The notes under the pieces are model-generated. The model was not told the origin of the DNA. It did no database searches and was given only the letters and a program-made list of their open reading frames with translations. From Streptomyces sp. NBC_01197 (GTDB lineage: Bacteria > Actinomycetota > Actinomycetes > Streptomycetales > Streptomycetaceae): 64,000 bases of DNA. The stretch is from assembly GCF_036010505.1 (NCBI RefSeq), contig NZ_CP108569.1, positions 2,482,001 to 2,546,000 of the forward strand, given 5' to 3'. The position numbers were made by a program, and so were the translations under genes. This document shows positions 60,415-64,000 of this stretch, piece after piece (the first letter of the stretch is position 1; the number at the start of each line of letters is the position of its first letter).

Positions 60415-61185
60415 TCACACGCCCAAGGTGGCGCCGCCGTCGACGGTCAGGTCGTGCATGGTGATGTGCCCGGCCTGTTCGGAGAGCAGGAAGACCACGG
60501 CGTCCGCGATGTCCGCGGGCCGGGCCAGCTTGCCCAGCGGGATGCCCACCTTGTACGCGTCGGGCCGGCCGTCGATCGTCGTCTGCGGGCCGGTCTCGTC
60601 GTGCCACATGGACCGGAGCATCGCGGTGTCGGTGGAGCCGGGGGCGACGACGTTGCAGCGGATGCCGTGGCCGGCGACCTCCAGGGCCAGGCACTTGGTG
60701 AACATCGTCGCGGCGGCCTTCGACGCGGCGTAGGCCGCCATGTCCATCCGGGGCGTGCCGGCCGCGTTGGACGCCACGGTGACGATCGCGCCGCGGGAGC
60801 GGGGCACCATACGGTTGACCACCGCGCGCGACACCTGCATCACGCCGGTGGTGTTGACGGCGAAGGTCGCGGCCCAGTCCTCGTCCGCCTGCCGTAGCAC
60901 CGGGCTCAGGCGCAGCACACCGGCGGCGTTGACCAACTGGTCCACCGGTCCCAGCGCGCTCTCCACGCCGGCCACCAGTTCCTCCACCTCGGCGGCCCGG
61001 GTGACGTCGGCGGGGAACGCCTCGACGGACAGGCCGTCGGCGACCATCTTTCCCACCACCTCGTTCAGCCGTCCGGCGTCCCGGTCCACCGCGGCCACCC
61101 GTACGCCGCGCCGGCCCAGCGCGCGGACGACAGCGGCGCCGATCCCGCCCGCCGCCCCGGTGACCAGGGCGATTGCGTCCTCCAT
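60415..61185 (-). CDS. SDR dehydrogenase (EntA-like), probable DHHA dehydrogenase
   Basis: The 256-aa short-chain dehydrogenase has an N-terminal VTGAAGGIGAAV NAD site, NAAG in VDQLVNAAGV, catalytic Ser in VTVASNAAGT, and YAASK (Y-x3-K). It is related to 2,3-dihydro-2,3-dihydroxybenzoate dehydrogenases. In this operon the most likely reaction is NAD-dependent aromatisation of DHHA to 3-hydroxyanthranilate, the route proposed in several 3-HAA-derived benzoxazole clusters. ATG 61185 has GGAGG 8 nt upstream. Confidence 0.9.
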   Translation of the reverse strand: MEDAIALVTGAAGGIGAAVVRALGRRGVRVAAVDRDAGRLNEVVGKMVADGLSVEAFPADVTRAAEVEELVAGVESALGPVDQLVNAAGVLRLSPVLRQADEDWAATFAVNTTGVMQVSRAVVNRMVPRSRGAIVTVASNAAGTPRMDMAAYAASKAAATMFTKCLALEVAGHGIRCNVVAPGSTDTAMLRSMWHDETGPQTTIDGRPDAYKVGIPLGKLARPADIADAVVFLLSEQAGHITMHDLTVDGGATLGV

Positions 61186-61259
61186 GGTTGAGACCTCCAT
61201 TGCTGGGTGTGCACGAGGAAGTTCCGTTTCCCGCAAGTCCGTTGCGAGCCGGCCGGGGC

Positions 61260-62462
61260 TCACGCCCGCCACGCCGAGACCACCTCGACGGCCTGGTCCG
61301 GGTTGAGGCGCGGATCGCAGAGGCTGGTGTACTTGTCCCCGACGTGCGGGACGTCCTCCCAGGTCCGGGCGCACTCCGTGACGTCGTCCGGGGTGGTCTC
61401 CAGGTGCAGGCCACCGGCGACGCCGCCGGCGGCGCCGACCGCGTCCTGGAAGCGGGTCACCTCCTGCACGATCCGGTGCAGGAGCCGGGTCTTGAACCCG
61501 TCGGGTGTGGCGAAGGTGTTGCCGTGCATCGGGTCGCACAGCCAGATCACCGGGTGGCCCGCTGCCCGTACCGCCGCGACGAGGGCGGGCAGCCGGCCGC
61601 TGATCTCGTCGGCTCCCATCCGGGTGATCAGGGTGAGCCGGCCCGGCTCCCGGCGCGGGTCGAGCCGTTCGCACAGGGCCGGCAGCTCACCGGTCGTCAT
61701 GGTGGGGCCGACCTTGCAGGCCACCGGGTTGACGACCTGGGCGAGCAGCGCGACATGGGCCCCGTCGACCTGCCGGGTGCGCTCGCCGATCCACGGCCAG
61801 TGGGTGGAGGACAGCCATGCCCGGCCCGCCGCCGAGCGGCGCACCATCGGCAGCTCGTAGTCGAGCAGCAGGGCCTCGTGGCTGGTCCACACCTCGGGCC
61901 CGGGGTGCGGGTGCGCGCCCCGGTCGGCCCAGCCGAGGTACCGCATGACGGAGTCGGCGATCCGGTAGCCGGAGAGGATGCGGGTCGGATCGGGGCGGCG
62001 GCGCTCCGGGGTGGGCTCGGGTCCGTTCACCATGTGCCCGTGGTACGGGGGGAGTTCGAGGTCGCCCACCCGTTCGGTCCGCGCCGAACGGGGCTTGGCG
62101 AACTGACCGGCCAGCCGGCCGGCCCGCAGCACCGGCCGGCCGGTGTTCTGCTCCATACGGACCGCGAGGAGTTCCAGCAGCTCGGACTTGCGGGCGATGT
62201 CGGCGGGGGTGCAGTCGGCGGGATCCTCCGCACAGTCCCCCGCCTGCACCACCTGGGCCGCACCGTTGGCGACGGCAGCGAGGCGGGTGCGCAGCGCGAG
62301 CACCTGCTGGGCTTCGAACAGCCCGGGAAGAGTGGCGAGCTGACCGCGGACCCGCCGGACCAGTGCCGCGTCGGGCCACTGGGGCTGCTGCCTCGCCGGA
62401 CCCAGCTCCAGGTCGCATGCGGCGGCGGCCGGTGCGTCCTTGGGTGATGAACGAGTGAGCAC
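61260..62462 (-). CDS. Class II (AroA-II, PhzC-like) DAHP synthase
   Basis: The 400-aa enzyme makes DAHP from phosphoenolpyruvate and erythrose 4-phosphate, boosting shikimate flux. It has QAGDCAED, LSSTHWPWIGERTRQ, VGPTMTTGELPALCERLDP, RMGADEISGRLPALV, and CDPMHGNTFATPDGFKTR, all conserved in class II enzymes. GTG 62462 has GGGAG 6 nt upstream. It is first in the operon with the SDR, PhzD-like and PhzE-like genes. The promoter lies in the 768-bp region shared with the divergent activator gene. Confidence 0.93.
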   Translation of the reverse strand: MLTRSSPKDAPAAAACDLELGPARQQPQWPDAALVRRVRGQLATLPGLFEAQQVLALRTRLAAVANGAAQVVQAGDCAEDPADCTPADIARKSELLELLAVRMEQNTGRPVLRAGRLAGQFAKPRSARTERVGDLELPPYHGHMVNGPEPTPERRRPDPTRILSGYRIADSVMRYLGWADRGAHPHPGPEVWTSHEALLLDYELPMVRRSAAGRAWLSSTHWPWIGERTRQVDGAHVALLAQVVNPVACKVGPTMTTGELPALCERLDPRREPGRLTLITRMGADEISGRLPALVAAVRAAGHPVIWLCDPMHGNTFATPDGFKTRLLHRIVQEVTRFQDAVGAAGGVAGGLHLETTPDDVTECARTWEDVPHVGDKYTSLCDPRLNPDQAVEVVSAWRA

Positions 62463-62930
62463 GGTGATCTCCCGGACTTGCTCGACGGATGTCCGGCTGC
62501 GCGCGGGCAGCTGACATGTGGCCCGCGCACGGCCACCCTGCGGCGGGAGGTGCACACGGTCTGATGGGGATGGGGGCATGGGGCCCCGGCGAAATCCACC
62601 TCGTCTGCGCAGCCGCCCGGTCGAGCTCCGTCGATCGAGTGGCCGGCTGACTGCGCCTCAGTCTTATGGCCCGCAGGCGGCGCGGCCAATGGCCCCCGGG
62701 GAACTGTGTCAGGTGAGGTGCTTCCACATCAGGTCGCCCGCGGACGGTGGATCCGGGATGGCCCGACAGCGGATCGGGGTGTGGCGCCGGCCGTCTTTAT
62801 CGCCGTTCCGGGAATGCTGTCAAGCCGCCCGGGCCGCAGTAGGAACTGGTTGCGGGCGGGGCCCGGTCGACGTAGCGTCCGGAACGGCGACCGACCGCCA
62901 CCACCGCCCATTCCGTGATTTCAGCACCTT

Positions 62931-62968
62931 CCGTCCGACTGGGTATTCCGGTACTCCGTCCGACTGGG
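62931..62968. promoter_or_regulatory. Two directly repeated StrR-type half-sites
   Basis: CCGTCCGACTGGG occurs at 62931-62943 and 62956-62968 (25-bp period). GTCCGACTG is identical to the left half of the palindrome at 45182. A GTTCGAC sequence lies at 62989. No matching right half is found at N11. The sites lie between the divergent DAHP synthase and activator genes and may serve autoregulation or control of both. I see no gene in 62463-63230. Confidence 0.6.
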
Positions 62969-63015
62969 GAGAAGAAATCCAACAGCGCGTTCGACGCGGT
63001 GATCAACTCACCCAC

Positions 63016-63042
63016 TTGTTGTCCATCGACGGCTTGTATAGC
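63016..63042 (+). promoter_or_regulatory. Candidate promoter of the activator gene
   Basis: TTGTTG (63016-63021) and TATAGC (63037-63042) with a 15-nt spacer, about 190 bp upstream of the start codon and 48 bp downstream of the second half-site repeat. Confidence 0.35.
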
Positions 63043-63230
63043 CTGGCGACAAGATCCGCCTATTCAGCATGAGCCGGGGATCCGCCGGGGGAATCTCTCC
63101 AAATCCGTTACTGCGTGCCGGAGTTCCCTCGCGCGCCGCGCGCCGGGTGTGCGGCGCACCGGCCGGCCACCCCACCATTACGTTTTCTCCAGGTACACCG
63201 AAACCGGATTTACTGGATGAGGGGACACCG

Positions 63231-64000
63231 ATGCGCTGGGAACAAGCCGCGGTCACTCAAGCCGACAGCACGGGTGAGGCCCTTTCGCCACCCGAGCAGC
63301 CAACGGCCGTGCAGACCTGCACAATTCCCATTCGCATTCTACGGCACGGGGAAAACCTCAGAGCACGCGGCGAGAACAAGGAATACGTCACCACGCTCGC
63401 TCTTTCGCCGGTCAAACTCCCGCCCATCTTCGTACACCGCGAGACCATGCGGATTCTGGACGGAATGCACCGGCTGAAGGCCGCGGAACTGCGCGGTGAC
63501 CAGTCGATCGAAGTGGTCTTCTTCGACGGGGACGAGGAGGACGCGTTCGTCGCCGCTGTGTCGTCCAACGCCCGGCACGGTATGCCCCTCTCCTTCGACG
63601 ACCGTACGGCCGCGGCCACCCGGATCCTCAACTCGCGCCCGCACTGGCCGGATCCCACGATCGCCTCGGTGACCGGCCTCGACCCGAGGACCGTACGCGC
63701 GCTCCGCGGCCTCCTGGACGTCCCCGACCCGCAGCCGACCAATCTGGTCCCGCTGCAGCGCCCCCGCCCGGCGGCACCGCCGCGGTACACCGAACTCCCC
63801 GGGAAGGCACCGTCCTCGCGGCTCTCCACCCCGGTCCACCAGGTGGCGCAGGAATTCGAACTGGAGCCGTGCACCGTCGTCGACGTGCTGAACCGGCTGC
63901 GCCGGGGACTGCGGGAAACACCCGAGGTCCCGTACGGCGCCGGCCCGGAGAGCCCCTCCCCCGCGCTGCCCGCCCCGGCGGCGCCGGCACCGCGCGCCCT
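63231..64000 (+). CDS. StrR/NovG-type ParB-fold transcriptional activator (3' end outside window)
   Basis: At least 256 codons remain open to the window edge. The N-terminal half is a ParB-like domain: IRILRHGENLRARGENKEYV, VHRETMRILDGMHRLKAAELRG, and FFDGDEEDAFVAAVSSNARHGMPLSFDDR. This is followed by a helix-turn-helix-like ASVTGLDPRTVRALRGLL, the pattern of StrR, NovG and Bbr, pathway-specific activators of streptomycin, novobiocin and balhimycin clusters. ATG 63231 has GAGGGG 7 nt upstream. The sequence becomes Pro/Ala-rich after about residue 165. Its likely operators are the sites at 45181, 47668 and 62931. Confidence 0.85.
   Translation, partial: MRWEQAAVTQADSTGEALSPPEQPTAVQTCTIPIRILRHGENLRARGENKEYVTTLALSPVKLPPIFVHRETMRILDGMHRLKAAELRGDQSIEVVFFDGDEEDAFVAAVSSNARHGMPLSFDDRTAAATRILNSRPHWPDPTIASVTGLDPRTVRALRGLLDVPDPQPTNLVPLQRPRPAAPPRYTELPGKAPSSRLSTPVHQVAQEFELEPCTVVDVLNRLRRGLRETPEVPYGAGPESPSPALPAPAAPAPRA

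Noticed and set aside
57884..62462. A phenazine biosynthesis cluster
   Set aside because: PhzC-, PhzD- and PhzE-like genes are present, but PhzF, PhzA/B and PhzG are not seen, and an EntA-type dehydrogenase takes the place where DHHA would be isomerised. Genes beyond 64000 could still change this view.
1..64000. tRNA, rRNA, riboswitch or CRISPR features
   Set aside because: I found no cloverleaf, rRNA-like or regularly spaced repeat sequence; the tandem repeats present are coding or short and have no spacers.

Overview
The window is a high-GC actinobacterial chromosome segment, almost certainly Streptomyces. Coding density is high, GTG/TTG starts and 4-base ATGA/GTGA gene overlaps are common, and several Streptomyces-typical families occur (DUF397/XRE pair, SpoIIE-type phosphatase with a partner ATP-binding protein, Uma2 proteins, a three-subunit Sdh operon with its large cytochrome b). 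No rRNA, tRNA or CRISPR array was seen.

Layout. 1-1611: the last two (ATPase) genes of an oligopeptide/dipeptide ABC transporter, plausibly the bldK locus. 1.9-5.0 kb: an OmpR-type two-component system followed by two small exported proteins. 5.1-10.3 kb: a Uma2 protein, typA/bipA and a large solute-binding lipoprotein. 10.6-14.6 kb: succinate dehydrogenase operon. 14.7-24.5 kb: ordinary chromosomal genes (a predicted glycosidase-like protein, a TPM-domain protein, XRE/DUF397, a divergent LysR/MFS pair, a PAS-GAF-SpoIIE regulator and an anti-sigma-like kinase). 25.1-32.2 kb: a 7.1-kb mobile element with three consecutive tyrosine recombinases and a small HTH/coiled-coil protein (Tn554-like logic). 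It has split a NUDIX hydrolase gene in two, and both halves are still readable on either side. 32.3-37.5 kb: SPOR protein, GntR regulator, a marR-MFS-isochorismatase operon, YkvA-like and Uma2 proteins. 37.9-41.2 kb: a GNAT, glycosyltransferase, MFS operon.

41.6-64.0 kb (and beyond the right edge) is a biosynthetic gene cluster that I believe makes a diazo or diazo-derived aromatic. On the minus strand, a class II DAHP synthase, an EntA-type dehydrogenase, a PhzD-like isochorismatase and a PhzE-like ADIC synthase form a shikimate-to-3-hydroxyanthranilate module. On the plus strand, a CreE-like FAD monooxygenase and a CreD-like nitrosuccinate lyase should make nitrite from aspartate. An AMP-ligase in the same operon resembles the ATP-dependent diazotases (CreM/AvaA6/CmaA6 type). 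Tailoring candidates are a salicylate-hydroxylase-like FMO, a HpaB-type hydroxylase, an AzoR-type flavoprotein, a Rieske oxygenase with a three-cysteine ferredoxin, a SAM methyltransferase and an SRPBCC protein; a DHA2 exporter completes the set.

Regulation. The window ends inside a StrR/NovG-type ParB-fold activator gene (from 63231). A perfect palindrome of the form GTCCGACTG-N11-CAGTCGGAC lies midway between two divergent promoters at 45.2 kb. It matches the published StrR/NovG operator architecture, so this activator probably switches on the tailoring operons. A related imperfect palindrome lies at 47.67 kb, and two directly repeated half-sites lie upstream of the activator gene itself.
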